A DNA stretch of 64,000 bases from Pyricularia pennisetigena. Lineage: Eukaryota; Ascomycota; Sordariomycetes; Magnaporthales; Pyriculariaceae. Positions within the stretch are counted from its first letter, which is position 1, and the number at the start of each line of letters is the position of its first letter. The position numbers and the translations under genes were made by a program. This document shows, in pieces, positions 1 through 10,595 of the stretch. The stretch covers positions 1,941,882 to 2,005,881 of the forward strand of contig NC_043743.1 in NCBI RefSeq assembly GCF_004337985.1, in the 5' to 3' direction. Below the pieces are notes generated by a model, which was given only the letters and a program-made list of their open reading frames with translations, was not told the DNA's origin and did not search any database.

Positions 1-838
1 AAATAATTTCGTAAAATTGGTTCGAACCAGGTAAACGCATCGCTTTTTAATAACGAGGCTGCGTAAGTAACCTTTTTTGCGTTATTATCGAAAATGGTTT
101 TATTAAAATGAAAATAGGCCCGGGTTTTTATAAGGAATTCCTGCAGGGTATTTGGGGTATTATTATAGGGTAATGGTAAAAAATATTTAATATAATTCCT
201 ATTAGTTCGATTAATTTATTCGGTTATTCGTTCCTGGAATTGTCGATTTTTTGTTTGGAGCGTCGCGACTATTTAACGTAAGGCGTTAGTGTTAATCGGA
301 GCGTTAATGGTAAAGGGCGTTTAAAGGGTGGTTTTATTGGAAAATATTGTTTCGGCGATATTATTCGGTATATTTCAAAATAGAATATTAAATAGGAGCA
401 ATTAAAATATTACGATTAAAATATCGGGTAACCTGTTTTTAGGGTAAAATATAATAAGTTAAAACAATTGAGCGTTTTAATTGGGTAACGGGGGTTTTTA
501 ATAATTGGGGTGAAATTATAATCGTTTTTAAATTAGTATTAAGGTTAATTAGAGTTTAATTGCTGTTAAATAATTTTAAAATCGAATTTATTTATATGGT
601 AATAAGCGGATTTTATATAAATTATGTTCCAAATGTGATTTTTTTCATCCGTTTGATTTGTAATTCCCAATCGAGGTTTTACAGATTACAAGAGATCGCT
701 TTTTTGGTGGTTACGTGAGGTTACGTGATCTTTTTCCTTATGTAATCCCGTCACTGTCGGTCGGGTTCCGTGTGTCGTTAGGAGGGGTGTGACCCCGCCT
801 GGCCTTGTTGGTGCCGGCCCAACTGTCCGGTCGTAACA
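1..838 (-). mobile_element. Ty3/Gypsy fragment: gag N-terminus, leader and LTR
   Basis: This is a minus-strand copy of the element at 8237-9273. Read on the reverse strand it begins TGTTACGAC at 838 and runs through an LTR (to about 560), a leader, and the start of a gag frame that leaves the window at position 1. The gag end encodes an AASLLK-like stretch and a TWFEP motif, matching the fungal Gypsy gag core. It is inserted into Copia-B internal sequence at 838/839. The gag part is cut by the window edge, so the rest cannot be judged. Stops and AT-bias indicate RIP decay. Confidence 0.75.
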
Positions 839-2285
839 AGTAAGTTAAAACGGTTGTTAAACTCAGGTATTATTCCTATAAATTTCGAAAAATTTAAGGC
901 GTGGAATTCCCGATATAGTGAATTTCGACTAATTTCGGGTGCAACGGAATAATTATCTCCCAGGGTTTTATAAACCGTTACGGGGCTGGAATGCTATGCA
1001 ATGGATTCAAAAGGTTTTTTGGTTAAATTGTTTTTTATAAATAATAATATGATTAATTACTCGTGTTGCGGTAGGGTATAACCAATTTTAGGGTTAGAAA
1101 TAAATTCCGCTGTTTTTATAACTTTAAATTATATTATTAACGCCTATTTCCACAAATCGTTATTGCTAGCCTTTATTAATTTACAATTTTCGGGGTAGGA
1201 AAATACCCGTTTCGATAGTTTTTTACCTATCCCGTCACCTAAAATTAGGTTACTAGGTGGATTAGGAGGTGCGGTAACGGGTTGGTTTTCCGAATTACTA
1301 ATAAAACTAATAAAATTACCGCTTTTTAGGATTAATAGGGTAGTTAACTGTTGAATTGTCCTTCAAAATTAATCCATTTGCGTAGTTAACGCTTTTAATT
1401 GCAGGTTTTGGGCCTGTGATTTAGCGGTTAAAATTTCGTTTGGGCTGGGTTCAGGCCCCTTATTTGTTGGAATTGGGCCTGGAAGGCCCGATATAAAGCT
1501 GTTTTCCATTATAGGCTAATTTAAATTATAATTGCAATTCGCTAATTTATAATTTTAATTAATTAACCTAATTGTTTAAGGGTAAATACCCTATTTAATT
1601 TAGGATTTGTTATACCGTTTGCCTTGTAACGGGTATAGGTTTATAATTGCCAATTACAGGGTTTATTGCTATTTTCAATGGTTAAAATCCATTAAAATAC
1701 AGGGTTGGAATCCCTGAAATCCCCAATTAATTGGTGCTTTGGTATTTGTACCAATTCAGGTGCACGTAACGAATTTAATTCGTTAAATCGGTGCAGGGTA
1801 GATTGCAGGGTATCGTGCAGGGTAAATTAACTATTAACGTAATTCCGTTAATGGGTTTGTGGGCTATTAAAAACCCTATTAAACGCATTAGGATTTAATG
1901 GGTTATAAGCGAACGAATACAGGGGTTTTTGGCCCTAATTCGCTAACGTAAACCCTATTAAAAATTTAAGCTAATTATAATGGCGTGCATAATCCACAAA
2001 AACCACACCAAAAATTTTGGATTTACAATACAAGCGATCGCTGCAGTATTTGAAAGGGCCTAAATCGAACGCTAATTTTTAACGATCCCCATTGCAAATA
2101 TAGGGGGCTTAGGTGCTGAATTAGCGCCTAAAACCAACATTTTTGCATAAAAAACAGCAATATTTTCGTCAATATACGTGTTGTAAGGATGCGATAATAA
2201 CCAAAATAAAGCCTAAATTTCAGGTTTTCCAACGATGTAAAATGCACTTTAATGCATAAGCTAAAACCTCTCCGGGCTTGTAACT
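839..2285 (-). mobile_element. Copia-B internal region, 5' part (leader and gag start), broken
   Basis: The reverse complement aligns by eye with 28794-30310 of the complete Copia-B. It includes a CCCTGC-rich minisatellite (about 1785-1830, fewer units than the full copy) and the gag start codon at 1509 (ATG followed by codons for a Ser/Pro/Gly-rich N-terminus). The piece is 5'-proximal because its LTR (2286-2847) lies upstream on the minus strand. It is cut at 838 by the Gypsy insertion. Many stops leave no usable reading frame. Confidence 0.7.
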
Positions 2286-2847
2286 TGTTAATAATATGGG
2301 TTGCTAACAGGGGATTAAGCATTAACTTAAATGCGGCGTAATGTTAATTGCGTTGTAAAAAACCTGTAATTACAGGGTTTAAATGCATTATATTGTTTAT
2401 TAATTTTTAAATTAATAAATTTAATTTATTGGTGGGGGAAACTTTGCTTTATCTCCCTTACATATTTTCCGACATCGAAATGGGGGTCCGCACGCCAGAA
2501 AACGTTCCGGTACCGCACACGATTTTCCGAAAAATTATTTTGTATGCGTTGTTGAAAAAACACCCTCATTTCCATACAAACCATTTCTGGGTTCGCACTA
2601 ATTTGCTAATTTGGTGAAAATTTCAACCAAATACAGGGTAGCTGACTCGTAAGTGCAGGGTGGGTTTAAAACCCGGTACAGGGTAAAACCCGACTCGCTG
2701 ATTTTGAATCGCAATTCCTGCACCACACACACAAAATATAACAGAAAATCCGACAGCCCCAACAGCCCCACTTCGGCACTATCTATTGTGGCTTATAAAC
2801 AAATAAGAGTGGACCCATTACATGCTAAATAACGCATATAATTAACA
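2286..2847 (-). repeat. Copia-B 5' LTR (562 bp)
   Basis: On the minus strand this starts TGTTAATTATATGCG and ends at 2286 with the TGTTAATAATATGGG complement. It matches the two LTRs at 28233-28793 and 35406-35966 along its whole length. It has the family's CCCTG/CAGGG-rich interior. The short frame at 2429-2617 lies inside the LTR, recurs in every LTR copy, and is not a gene. Confidence 0.85.
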
Positions 2848-3942
2848 GTTTTTATATGTATAATCGGGCGAATTCGCTGACCCCCGCCATTAGTCCGTTG
2901 ATGGCGGTACTAATATTTCGACTTTTTGTCGATTTCTAATTTCTTTTAATATTATTTTCAATTTTTAACCAAATTGAAAATGTTCCACGTAAAGGATGGT
3001 ATACGTATAAGTCTAATTCGGATTTCTTTTTATATATTAGATTATACAAGCGGTTAAATAAACGCATCGGTAAAATATTTACAATTAATATGTAATTTAT
3101 AATCGAAACGCTTTTATATTTGTACTAATCTGAAACATAGTAGAGCAAAGCTTTCAGGGATTAGCTAGCGTGTAAAAACCAGCGCTCACGTGAAACCCGA
3201 TTGATGATATCTGCTGTTATTATTATTTTATACAAAAAATTGGTAAATTTATGGTATTTCTTTATTTTCTGCTTTATTAACTTGAATAAATTGTGTGAAA
3301 AAAGTTGACCTACATCTAAGTATAATACTATACACAAATGGATATACTGAGGTTTTTATTAATTTGACTCATGGCTGGTCAAATTATCTGATTTCTTGAT
3401 AAATTGTTAATAAACATATAAATGTTAAGAAAGAATTCATTTCTTGAGATAATTGCCTGCACTTTGCTGCGTTAAGCTGGCAAACAATTACATCATTTGC
3501 TATATCAGCATTTCAATAAGATGTATGTTTATTGAAAATAATGAATAAATATAATTATGAATTGCAAATTGTTTTTAATATTTGAAGATTAAATCCATTA
3601 AAACAGGTAAACGGACGCTTCTTGCGCTCAAAGAACCACAGAAATTGAAGCTCTGTAAGGCAGGTTATCTTATATTCTAACGACTTTCATTTATTTCTTA
3701 ATTGAATATTTAATTGTGCACAGTGGTTATACTATTATAATTGCATATACCAAGTATTCACAGTGCAAATACAGTGTATATACCCCCTATAAACGATGAA
3801 ATAAGACAAACTGTCCTCAGACTAAAACGACCGCGATCTTTTCGGCCAAAATAATTGGTCGAAAAACCATATGGCTAAAAGGTACATAAAACGTTCAGTT
3901 TTTATTGCGAAATGGAGGGGTTTAGTTTAAATATTAAATCTA
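2848..3942 (-). mobile_element. Element A copy E7 (right end missing)
   Basis: This is an inverted copy of the TAGTCTCAG-type element. Its left terminus is at 3942 (reverse complement TAGATTTAATATTTAAAC, a RIP-altered form of the family terminus). The characteristic left subterminal block lies at about 3800-3900, and right-half sequence containing the CCGTTGATGGCGGTA motif at about 2886-2920. The right end is removed by the Copia-B LTR at 2847. No coding capacity is seen. Confidence 0.7.
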
Positions 3943-3952
3943 CGAAAATACC

Positions 3953-4829
3953 TAGTTTAAATATTTAAACTAAATCCTTTTGTTTTGCAACGGGGACCGA
4001 GCGCTCCATATACCTTTTAGCCACATAGCCTTTCGACCAATTGCATTGGCCGAAGAAATCGCGCTCGTTTTAGTCTATGGATAATTTGTCGCATTTCGCC
4101 CTTTATAGCTGGAATTTGTACTCTATTCGCCCTGGGCATGCACTGTCTACGCAGAAATAACAGTATAATCACTGTATGCAGTGAAACATTCGAATAAGAA
4201 ATTATATATATCGTAAAAATATAAGGTAACTAGCGTGGCAATATCTGGGCTTTTTACATTTTTTGGCCTAAAAGCCGTTGTTATAGCGTTTTTGACTACA
4301 TTAATATTAGAATACTAACTGTACTATTTAGCTTTTTAGTATATATTATTGAATTTAATCTATCGATTAAATTCTTAGTAGTTGAGATAAATATATGATT
4401 AAATTTTAAAGCAATTGCTTGTATTAACGTAATGGTGGAAAGTATATTCAATGACCTTTGGAAAAAAGTTTTATTAATATTTGTATTTGAATATATATTT
4501 TAATAGAAAACCTCATAATTGGCCCAATTGTTTGTGAGTGAAAAAAGGTTCTTAAATAGCAGTTATTATATATTATCAAATCCAAACACTGTTTAACTCG
4601 TTGTTTACAAATTTTATTCTATTATATAAAGTAAAGGATAAAAGAATAATACAAGCCTACTATTTTTTTAAATACAAACTTTATAAAAGCAGATATTATG
4701 AGGCAGATTTCACTTGGACGTTTGCTCATATACGTCATCTAATCCCTTCAATTATGGTTCTATTATCGTCAAAATTAGTAAAATATCAAAGTGTTTCGAT
4801 TGTAAATTATATACAAATATATATATATA

Positions 4830-4884
<55 letters not shown>

Positions 4885-5389
4885 TTTGCCTAGCAGCTTA
4901 TTTAACTGCTTATATAATACGGTATATACACAGAAGCTTGGTATAGCGGTATATATACGTATATCACCCTCACGTGCAAAATCTTCGAAATTCGGTTGAA
5001 AAACAAAAATAATATGAAACAAAGTCGAAAAAATAGTACCGCCATAAGCGGATTAGAGGCAGGTGGTACCCAATTTGGCCGTTATAACAAATAGAGATAT
5101 AAATTAAATCCCTGTTAGTAATGGTATCAAATGCTATCTTTAACGTGCAAACTGCTTATTTTTATGATTTTTATTTTATCTTTATTGCGGAGTATTGGTA
5201 GCCAAAATGCTGAAAATACCGCCATAAGCGGCGATAATCGACAAATTATCCTCAAACCTGAGCCAGAGCGTTTTTTGGAAGGACCCACAGGTACATTGCA
5301 AAGCCGCCATTGAGCCACGGAGTGGAGCGAAGCGGAGCGAAACAGACTAATTGTGGAGCTCTGGGTTTTAGGGATAAACCCTGAAGCTA
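3953..5389 (+). mobile_element. Element A copy E11, forward
   Basis: The left terminus TAGTTTAAATATTTAAAC is at 3953, followed by the GGGGACCGAGCGCTCC block (about 4006). The right end carries CCGCCATAAGCGG (5220), the GGACCCACAGGTACATTGCAA block (5280) and GGGATAAACCCTGAAGCTA ending at 5389. It is shorter than intact copies (about 1.44 kb against 1.85 kb) and lies head-to-head with E7, 10 bp away. A 9-bp target duplication is not obvious. Its right terminus lies 396 bp upstream of secreted protein gene 1. The open frames at 4601-4999 and 5131-5313 fall in this non-coding element and in a TA microsatellite. Confidence 0.7.
4808..4882. repeat. (TA)n microsatellite
   Basis: An almost uninterrupted run of alternating T and A inside element A copy E11. 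A similar run lies in E4 at about 26908-26968. It creates spurious Ile/Tyr-repeat reading frames on both strands. Confidence 0.95.
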
Positions 5390-5785
5390 GGTTTTTAGTC
5401 TAAGCATTAAAACAATTTAAAACATTTAATTCAATTAACCCAGCAATTAGCATTTCTTTCTAAATAAAGGTTTATTAAAACTTGCATTCACGAATGTCCC
5501 TTGGACGTTTAATTTAATTAAATGGGTTTTATAATTAAAGGGTTGCGATTTATCTAAAATTAACACCTATTCTGAAAATAAATTGGGCAGAATTTGTTAT
5601 AAATTGTTTTATAATTAAAACTATATTGGTGTTGGTATATTATAAATATCAATACGTATTTTACCAATCGTGGAAAATTCCCACTTCCACGCCGCATTGT
5701 CCACATTCGCTGGGGCTTTTATTTTGCAATTTTTTCACTCGTTTTACAAAACCTATTCACGCTTCTATAATAATATCCCAACAAA
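5390..5785. other. Intergenic region upstream of secreted protein gene 1
   Basis: AT-rich spacer between the right terminus of E11 and the start codon at 5786. The first about 25 bases (TAGTCTAAGCATTAAAAC at about 5396) resemble a decayed inverted left terminus of element A. The remainder resembles no repeat elsewhere in the window. It is the likely promoter and 5' UTR; the last about 120 bases are C/T-rich and less AT-biased. No clear TATA box was identified. Confidence 0.4.
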
Positions 5786-6163
5786 ATGCGGACCCAAAAT
5801 CTTTTCGCTATATTTTTTGCCCCCGGCATTATTGCCGGCTGGAGGGATGCGAGCTATATCCCGAAAAATAAAAAGCTCGAACATCGTTATCCTGAACGTT
5901 TTCCTTGGCCCAAATTGCTTGATTATTATGAAGCCTGGCCACGTATATGGTATCATTATGATGATATTAAAATCTGGGTCGACGACCGGAAAAGGGTTCA
6001 CGTTAGGGATAGTACAAGATTTAATTCGTTTAAGGAATGTGAAAGGCATTGTATGAAATATAGCGTTGTGTATCACACACCCATCGATAAGCCAACCGCT
6101 GCTGATTGCAAGAAACTTTGCCAGGAAAACTGGAAATCCGTCGGAAATTACTTGGCCTTCTAG
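5786..6163 (+). CDS. Small secreted cysteine-containing protein 1 (effector-like)
   Basis: Predicted 125-residue protein of unknown function, probably exported. Residues 1-19 look like a signal peptide: a short basic start (MRTQN), then a hydrophobic core LFAIFFAPGIIAG. The mature part is rich in Trp and Tyr (residues 35-66) and charged residues, and ends with four cysteines at 85, 89, 108 and 112. That gives a C-x3-C-x18-C-x3-C pattern compatible with two disulfides across a helical hairpin. The frame is uninterrupted and keeps Trp and Gln codons that RIP would destroy, unlike everything around it. This start was chosen because it gives the signal peptide; an overlapping frame at 5670-6056 has no coherent features. 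Element A E9 begins 8 bp after the stop codon. I do not recognise a family. An effector role is inference from size, secretion, cysteines and transposon-rich context. Confidence 0.65.
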   Translation: MRTQNLFAIFFAPGIIAGWRDASYIPKNKKLEHRYPERFPWPKLLDYYEAWPRIWYHYDDIKIWVDDRKRVHVRDSTRFNSFKECERHCMKYSVVYHTPIDKPTAADCKKLCQENWKSVGNYLAF

Positions 6164-6171
6164 TTTTAGGG

Positions 6172-6504
6172 TAGTTTTAGTGCTTAGACTAGACCCCTTT
6201 ACTTCGCAGTGGGGAACAAATATTCCAAATACCTTTTAAACACATGGTTTTTCGGTCAATGTAATTGGCCGAAAAAATCGCGGTCGTTCTATCTAAGGAC
6301 AATTTGTCGCATTCCGCCGTTTATGGCGGGTATTTGTATTGTATTCGCACTGTATATACTGCATACGCAGAAGCAGTATAGCCACTGTGTGTAATCAAAT
6401 ATTTAAATAAAAAATAAATACAAATCGTACAAATATAGGGTAACCTGCGTTGCAATATTTGAATTTTTGTCGTTTTTTTGTGCAGACACAGTCATTCTAC
6501 CCGT
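6172..6504 (+). mobile_element. Element A copy E9, left part only
   Basis: It starts TAGTTTTAGTGCTTAGACTA at 6172, followed by the family's subterminal blocks: the GGGGA box, a TTTTCGGTCAATGTAATTGG-like hairpin, and GACAATTTGTCGCATTCCGCC. It fades out near 6500, with the rest deleted. It begins only 8 bp past the stop codon of secreted protein gene 1 and may therefore supply its 3' UTR. Confidence 0.75.
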
Positions 6505-6543
6505 GAAATAAATGCGTTATTTTCCATATAATGGATCCACTAT
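6505..6543 (+). repeat. Possible Copia-B LTR edge fragment
   Basis: A short stretch reading AATGCGTTATTTTCCATATA and then ATGGATCCAC resembles the first 45 bases of the Copia-B LTR in forward orientation. Too short and diverged to be certain. Confidence 0.35.
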
Positions 6544-6558
6544 AATTAATATATAATC

Positions 6559-7014
6559 TGTTACCAATATGGGTTGCTAACAGGGGTTTAAGCATTAGCT
6601 TAGGTGCGGCGTGGTGCTAGTTGCGCTATAAAGACCTGTAATTACAGGGATTAAATACACTAAATGCATTTAAATGGTACACTAATTTTGGGATTAATAA
6701 CTTAAATTAATTGGTGAGGAAGATTTTGCTTTATCTCCCTTATATACCCTCCGACATCGAAATGGGGGTCCGCACCCCAGAAAGCGTTCCGGTGCCGCAC
6801 ATGATTTCCGAAAAATTATTTTGCATAGGTTTTAAAAAAAACAATTTTATCGCCATATAAACCATTTCTAAATTCGCACTAATTTGCTAATTTGGTAAAA
6901 ATTTCAACCCGATATAGCGTAGCTGACTCGTAGGTCCAGTTTGGGTGTTAAACCCGGTATAGGGTAATTAACGCCATTCGCTAACCGTTAAGTCGCAACT
7001 CCTGCAACATAAAA
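6559..7014 (-). repeat. Copia-B LTR, partial, inverted
   Basis: It starts TGTTACCAATATGGGTTGC and follows the LTR consensus (GGTGCGGCGTGGTGC, CATCGAAATGGGGGTCCGCA, GGGTGTTAAACCCGG). It is cut before the LTR's outer end at 7014, where another partial LTR begins. Confidence 0.8.
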
Positions 7015-7222
7015 TGTTAATAATATGGGTTATGAACAGGGGTTTAGGCATTAGCCTAAGTGCGGCGTGGTGCTAGTTGCGCTATAAATGCCCGCAATTA
7101 CAGGGTTTAAATACACTAAATTATTCACTAAATTTTGGGATTAATAGTTTCGATTTATTGGTGGGGGAAACTTTGCTTTATCTCCCTTATATACTCTCCA
7201 ATATCGAAATAGGGGTCCGCAC
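7015..7222 (-). repeat. Copia-B LTR, partial, interrupted by element A
   Basis: A second inverted LTR fragment follows directly after the first. It begins TGTTAATAATATGGGTTATG and stops at GGGGTCCGCAC, where element A copy E10 is inserted. Confidence 0.8.
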
Positions 7223-7769
7223 TAGTTTCAGTGCTTAGACTAAGCCCCCCTGTTTCGCAGTGGGGACCGAGCGCTCCATATACCTTTTAGCCCCATGGCT
7301 TTTGGACCATTTGCACTGGCCGGAAAGAACGCGCTCGTTCTAGTCTGAGGATAACTTGTCACATTTCGCCGTTTATAACGGGTATATATATTGTGTTAAA
7401 AACAGGCCTTATAAAAGCTTTGCGACCGCACGTTAAATGCAGTTAACTGCATTTTTTATACGCGCAACCAATTGAATAACGGTATAATTAACATATTGTA
7501 TTTGCATTATAATAGCAAAAAACAGTATAATTATTATATGTAATTAAGTATTCGAATAAAAAGTTAAATAAGAATCATAAAAATATAGATTAACCTGCAC
7601 TCGATTAATTGGAGTTTAACAATTCTGCTGCCAAAGACCGCGTTCTTATAACTAATTGATTTGGAAAAATATGTAAATATTTAGTAAAATCTGGAATTTA
7701 TTATTATATTTGATAATTACTTTAATTAATAATATATAATACTGGTTCAAAATTAAATATTAATAATTA
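7223..7769 (+). mobile_element. Element A copy E10, left part
   Basis: It starts TAGTTTCAGTGCTTAGACTA at 7223, inside a Copia-B LTR. The left subterminal blocks are present to about 7400, then element A interior sequence (ATTCGAATAAAAAGTTAAAT). It is truncated at about 7769 by another Copia-B LTR. The 9 bases before it, GGTCCGCAC, would be one arm of the target duplication; the other arm is lost. Confidence 0.7.
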
Positions 7770-8236
7770 TATTAACAATATAGGTTGCTAATAGGGGTTT
7801 AGGCATTAACCTTGGTGCGGCGTGGTGCTAGTTGCGCTATGAAGGCCTCTAATTATAGGGTTTGAATGCAAAAAATGCACTAGAATTGTTCACTAAAATA
7901 GTTAATTAATTTTCGGATTAATAGCTTAAATTCATTGGTGCACTTTGCTTTATCTCCCTTGCATACTTTCCGACATCGAAATGGGGTCCGCACCCCTGAA
8001 AACGTTCCGGTGCCGCACACGATTTTCCGAAAAATTATTTTGTATGCGTTGTTGAAAAAACACCCTCATTTCCATACAAACCATTTCTGGGTTCGCATTA
8101 ATTTGCTAATTTGCTGAAGATCTCCACTAAATATAAGGTAGTTAACTCGGAAATGCAGGGTGGGTGTAAACCCGGTATAGGGTAAACCCCATTGGCTAAT
8201 ATTTTAAATCGCGACTCCTGCAATATACAAAATATA
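7770..8236 (-). repeat. Copia-B LTR, partial, cut by Gypsy
   Basis: An inverted LTR beginning TATTAACAATATAGG. It follows the LTR consensus and is interrupted at 8236/8237 where the Gypsy LTR begins with TGTTACGAC. The frame 7935-8117 within it is the same LTR shadow frame as at 2429-2617. Confidence 0.8.
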
Positions 8237-8530
8237 TGTTACGACTAGACAAGTTGGGTTAGTACCAATAAGGCCAGGCGGGGTCACACCCCTCCTAACG
8301 ACACTCGACCAGAGAAAACACGGACCGACAGGAAACAAAATTACATAAAAGATTACGTAACCCCACGTAACCGCCAAAAAACAATATAATTGATATATCA
8401 CATATCAATTATAGCAAAACAAATAATATACTGGTTATGGCATATATTACACATATTACACCCAGGATAACGGACTATATAAAAATACGCTTATTACCAT
8501 ATAAATAAAACTTAATTTAAAATTATTTAG
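8237..8530 (+). repeat. Gypsy 5' LTR (end approximate)
   Basis: It starts TGTTACGACTAGACAAGTTG. It contains the conserved block AGGCGGGGTCACACCCCTCC and CGTAACCCCACGTAACCGCC, shared with the copies at 560-838 (inverted) and 23644-23940. The outer edge is sharp because it interrupts a Copia-B LTR. The inner edge is uncertain, since the leader that follows (TTTCACCCCAATTATTAA) is also conserved in all copies. Confidence 0.75.
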
Positions 8531-9273
8531 CAGCAATTAATTTATTATTTACCCAGGAATCGATTTTAATTTCACCCCAATTATTAAGGAACCCCAATTA
8601 TGTAATCCAAACGCTTAATTGCTTTAACCCATTATATTTTACCCTAAAAACAGGTTACCCGATACTTTAATGGTAACATTTTAATTGCTCCTATTTAATA
8701 TTTTACCTTAAAATATACCGAATAATATCGCCGAAATAATATTTTCCAACAAAACCACCCCTTAAACCCCTTTTACCATTAACGCTCCGGCCAGCGTTAA
8801 CGTTTTACGTTAAATAGTCGCGACGCTCCAAAAGAAAATCGACAATTCCAGGAACAAATAACCGAACAAATTAATCGAACTAATAAAAATTATATTAAAT
8901 ATTTTTTACTATAATTTTATAATAGCACCCCAAATATTTTACAGGGATTTTTTACGGGAACCCGGGCCTATTTTTATTTTAACGAAAATAATTTCGATAA
9001 TAACGCAGAAAAGGTTATTTACGCAGCTTCGCTATTAAAGGGCGATACGTTTGCCTGGTTCGAACCAATTTTACGAAATTATTTGGACCATAATAAGGAA
9101 AAAAACCGTAAAACTGAAATTAACCGCATTTTCGACGATTATAGGAATTTCGAAAAATATTTTAGGGGAATATTCGGCAATTTAAACGAGGAACGCACGG
9201 TTAAACGTAAACTGGTACGTTTTACCCAAATAAAATCGGTATTTAAATATATTAGTAAATTTTGATAAATTAC
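8531..9273 (+). pseudogene. Gypsy leader and gag polyprotein, 3' truncated
   Basis: Translation from about 8900 gives the core of a retrotransposon gag (Retrotrans_gag type): AASLLKGDTFAWFEP, then a clean frame from 9083 containing a YRNFEKYFRGIFGNLNEER block, then ending FKYISKF. These match the well-known fungal Gypsy gag layout (FAWFEP, then a YDxFxxxLxxxFGxxDEE block). Upstream codons are broken by stops. Gag would form the particle shell; this copy cannot. It is cut at 9273 by the Copia-A LTR. Pro-pol sequence is not found until the integrase at 18240. Confidence 0.75.
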
Positions 9274-9932
9274 TGTAAGGAGGTTACGAGATAGAATAAG
9301 CTTGATCTTGAACGCGGGGAAAGGTGGATCACGTGTAAGGCTAATGGAACGTTGAAATGGCAGATAACCGTCTGCTAGCGGGTAATAAAGATGATATATT
9401 GTTGTTACACAATCGATTCGTTAAATCGTTGAATCGATGAAGGTTATAAAGGTGATAAATCTAAGGCTAAGTTGTGAATTACGTGTTCGAATCCGTAGGT
9501 GCAGATCTTCGATCCGGATGTCCGGAATGCGGGGTCACGTCACATGATTTGGCCTTATTTATGTGACTAACCTGCCGACCTATTGAGCCTAACGGCCCAT
9601 TAAACCTAACGGCTTATTGTGCTTATGCATGCACAGAAAATCTGCGACCACAACGGGATTCGAACCCACGCATTTCAACGTATATATGATATAGATTATG
9701 GTACGTGCATTATACCATTAAGCTAGATTAAATATGACGTATTTGTTTTGTTGTTGAAACTATGAACAAAGACGTAATATATAAAGCTTTGTGTGTATAA
9801 ACGCGTATACGTTTTATTTGTTATTTATTTATTTATTCGATGCAGGGTGACTAATAAAATTAGCCCGTGCTAACCGGTATAAATCAATGCAGGGTAGCTA
9901 ATATAATAAACCCTGCGCTAACCATGCTCACA
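9274..9932 (-). repeat. Copia-A 3' LTR (copy 1)
   Basis: In plus orientation it begins TGTAAGGAGGTTACGAG and ends ACCATGCTCACA. It has the same length and organisation as 14760-15418, 16931-17589 and 40506-41163. It carries a tRNA-like segment (9652-9736) and a conserved GATCCGGATGTCCGGAATGC block. Confidence 0.9.
9652..9736 (-). other. tRNA-like segment with A and B boxes inside the Copia-A LTR
   Basis: Read on the minus strand there is an A-box-like TAGCTTAATGG and, about 50 bases later, a perfect B-box GGTTCGAATCC. The region between can form a short stem ACGTA/TACGT where an anticodon stem would be. The expected acceptor arms do not pair, so it is not a functional tRNA gene as read. The same segment occurs in every Copia-A LTR (about 15135, 17306 and 40870). 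Confidence 0.6.
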
Positions 9933-9998
9933 TACCCCCGTAATTTATTTATTATATAAAATAATAAACAAATTATCGAGTGGATACGTTTTATTTAT

Positions 9999-10349
9999 TT
10001 ATTTATCGTTATTTTCTGCACCGTTATTAACATTTGCATAGGATAATAAATCCTTATGCAAAGGTCCGGGTACTAATTTGGTTAAAAAATCAGCTATATT
10101 TAATTTAGTTGGTATATATTTCAACTCAACTAAATAATTATTTATAGTTTCGCGGCTAAAATGATATATTATATCGATATATTTAGATTTTTTATGGAAT
10201 TCTGGGTTTTCCGCGAGCTTTATGGTAAACGTATTATCCACTAAAATTAAAGGGGTTTTAATGTTAAAGCCCAATTTTAAATTATTATTTATATAATTTA
10301 GCATATTATTTAAATATATGGCTTTTTTAACGGCGTCCCGTAAAACCAT
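9999..10349 (-). pseudogene. Copia-A RNase H domain fragment (copy 1)
   Basis: A 116-residue open piece at the 3' end of pol. It matches the C-terminal copia RNase H region: residues resembling EYMVLRDAVKKAIYLNNML, then a block with IDIIYHFSRE and ADFLTKLVPGPLH. The latter equals the conserved copia ending (KHIDIRYHFIRE..ADxLTKPL). It would degrade the RNA strand during reverse transcription. It is separated from the RT piece by stops at about 10350-10595, so it is not translated from an intact polyprotein. The frame 41310-41576 is the equivalent in copy 2. Confidence 0.8.
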
Positions 10350-10595
10350 ATATTCAGCTTTAATCGACGATAAAGCTACCGTTTTTTGAAGTTAAGAAAT
10401 CCAATTTATTATAATATTATCGTTATTTATATTATAATTATTGGACAGGTTAAATATATATCCAGTAGTGGAACGTTTTTAATTTAGTTCGTTAACCCAA
10501 TTAGAGTCTATATATCCCTTAATAAATAATATATTATCGTTATTTTGGTTTTTATCCTGCAGGTTTATATTATTTTCTATTATTTATATTATTTA

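Noticed and set aside
2429..2617. Short open frame with a recurring peptide (GVRTPENVPVPHTIFRKIIL)
   Set aside because: The same frame recurs at 7935-8117, 28463-28651 and 35636-35863, always inside the Copia-B LTR; it is non-coding LTR sequence that happens to stay open.
4601..5022. Ile/Tyr-repeat proteins on both strands
   Set aside because: Products of the (TA)n microsatellite in element A.
5786..6172. Secreted protein gene 1 captured inside a single element A (pack-MULE)
   Set aside because: The flanking termini face the wrong way: the gene lies between a right terminus and a left terminus of different copies and not inside one terminal-inverted pair.
9652..9736. A functional tRNA gene
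   Set aside because: A and B boxes are present, but the acceptor arm cannot pair and no standard anticodon loop could be drawn; reported as tRNA-like only.
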